From Belliella kenyensis (GTDB lineage: Bacteria; Bacteroidota; Bacteroidia; Cytophagales; Cyclobacteriaceae): a stretch of DNA of 64,000 nt. The position numbers and the translations under genes were made by a program. Positions 63,275-64,000 of the stretch are shown here, one piece after another; the first letter of the stretch is position 1, and every line of letters begins with the position of its first letter. Location of the stretch: positions 248,001-312,000 of the forward strand of contig NZ_JAKZGR010000004.1 in NCBI RefSeq assembly GCF_022549675.1, read 5' to 3'. A model generated the notes under the pieces. That model ran no database searches and was not told the origin of the DNA. It worked only from the letters and a program-made list of their open reading frames with translations.

Positions 63275-64000
63275 TACTCTTTCTTACAATAAGTACAGCA
63301 ATCAAAATAACTGATGCTGCTAATAGTATATTAATAATGATGGAAAAATAAGACTTATATCTCTGGTATGAAAGTTTATTGTTCTCTACTTCAATCAAAT
63401 CATAGATACCTCCTAATCTTTGGTTGGAAATTGCCTGATTGACCTTAGATTCTCCTGTGATTTGAAGGACTGCTTGAGGCCTTAGCGTATCGTACTTTGC
63501 TAACCTTGGATTGAAATATATCCATTCAAAGTGATTTGCCAACTGAACCTCCCCAGGCTCATTGATGGTCAAGTAGTAGCTAAACTCTTTGATCCCTGTA
63601 ACCTTTCCCATCCCTCTATTGATCTGCTGACGTACGTTTGGATCGTATGTGTTTAATTTTTGGATCTGTTTTGTTCTTGGCCTGTTGATAGAATTCACAT
63701 TTCCTGATCCAGAAATCCCAAAATTGTAAGTGATTCCCTCTCCTGTTTCTGCACTTCTCTCTTTGAAATTCTCCCTTAACTGATATTCACCCACACTTAC
63801 CTCATTTCGCAATGGGTGCGGTGGTAGTGGTTTGACTTTTACTGTTTTTGCTGCTGAATAGAAAGTTTTGAAATCCTCCATTCTGTTGGCACCAAAGAAT
63901 GATGGGTTTTTGGCTACCCTGTATTTGATCATTTCCCAAGATATGGATGGAATGGTAATCTCTCCCTCAGAAAAGGGAAAAAAGGTTGCCTCATATACCT
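63267..64000 (-). CDS. BatD-family protein, 3' part
   Basis: The reading frame stays open on the minus strand to the window edge, so the gene starts outside. About 244 residues are visible. They contain [20 protein letters not shown] just before the first in-frame ATG (63932), a [10 protein letters not shown] segment, an immunoglobulin-like strand region with the [10 protein letters not shown] pattern, and a C-terminal membrane helix (about 20 residues) before the short RKSNG tail. This matches the end of BatD (aerotolerance) proteins, which associate with the Bat/MoxR VWA complex. The stop overlaps the aroC start by eight bases. The family call is moderately sure. Confidence 0.75.
   Translation of the reverse strand, partial: VYEATFFPFSEGEITIPSISWEMIKYRVAKNPSFFGANRMEDFKTFYSAAKTVKVKPLPPHPLRNEVSVGEYQLRENFKERSAETGEGITYNFGISGSGNVNSINRPRTKQIQKLNTYDPNVRQQINRGMGKVTGIKEFSYYLTINEPGEVQLANHFEWIYFNPRLAKYDTLRPQAVLQITGESKVNQAISNQRLGGIYDLIEVENNKLSYQRYKSYFSIIINILLAASVILIAVLIVRKSNG

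Noticed and set aside
1-64000. CRISPR arrays, tRNA/rRNA genes, insertion sequences, prophage genes
   Set aside because: I looked for regular direct repeats with spacers, tRNA T-loop words in gaps, and transposase or integrase motifs, and found none.

Overview
This window is about 64 kb of an ordinary bacterial chromosome from the phylum Bacteroidota, most likely a marine or aquatic member of the Cytophagales. The evidence is a SusC/SusD pair with its own ECF sigma and FecR anti-sigma factor, a fused MurF-alanine racemase, GldE next to MutY and SSB, a BatD-type gene, many short lipoproteins with a Cys lipobox, few visible Shine-Dalgarno sites, and -7 boxes of the Bacteroidota form TAnnTTTG. 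The sequence is AT-rich and coding-dense. I saw no tRNA, rRNA, CRISPR array, transposase, integrase or phage gene. Genus-level placement is a guess from recall.

Layout. 0-5 kb: ammonium transporter, NAD synthesis (nadC behind a DUF4783 gene), then gpmI overlapping a lipoprotein gene. 5-12.6 kb: alpha/beta hydrolase, dxs, scpA, a flippase-like membrane protein and the murF-alr fusion. 12.6-18.5 kb, minus strand: an AsmA-like giant, an inositol-monophosphatase family enzyme, rsmI overlapping or abutting a pterin dehydratase, and a DUF493 gene. 18.5-26.3 kb, minus strand: a cell-envelope series (coaX, outer-membrane beta-barrel, TPR protein, lptC, a 69-residue membrane protein, a CNNM/CBS protein, a PpiD-like foldase). 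26.3-40 kb: anmK, an amino-acid dehydrogenase, an NhaD antiporter, CRY-DASH, a secreted protein and a lipoprotein glycosidase, YjbQ, an enolase-superfamily dipeptide epimerase divergent from an M14 peptidase, SIMPL and DUF1456 proteins.

40-47.4 kb is the most distinctive accessory block: ECF sigma, FecR, SusC with an STN signalling domain, SusD and a small lipoprotein, all on the minus strand. It looks like a self-contained, signal-controlled uptake system with no degradative enzyme to name its substrate. 47.5-50.5 kb, minus strand: HU, TPR protein, a 29-codon AURKAIP1/COX24-type gene and RNase G. 50.5-53.6 kb, plus strand: mutY, ssb, gldE. 54-60 kb: gltB-gltD glutamate synthase. 60-64 kb, minus strand: DUF4890-type secreted protein, glutamate/dicarboxylate symporter, aroC and the 3' part of a batD gene that leaves the window.

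Nitrogen assimilation is well represented (Amt, GltBD, an amino-acid dehydrogenase, a GltP-type symporter), as are envelope building and recycling (MurF-Alr, AnmK, dipeptide epimerase, LptC, AsmA, PpiD). Nothing proves an undescribed system. The points that best repay a second look are the SusCD/FecIR block with hairpins between fecR and susC, the palindrome overlapping the 29-codon gene ahead of RNase G, two genes with TATATTTG exactly four bases before ATG, and gldE without gldD.
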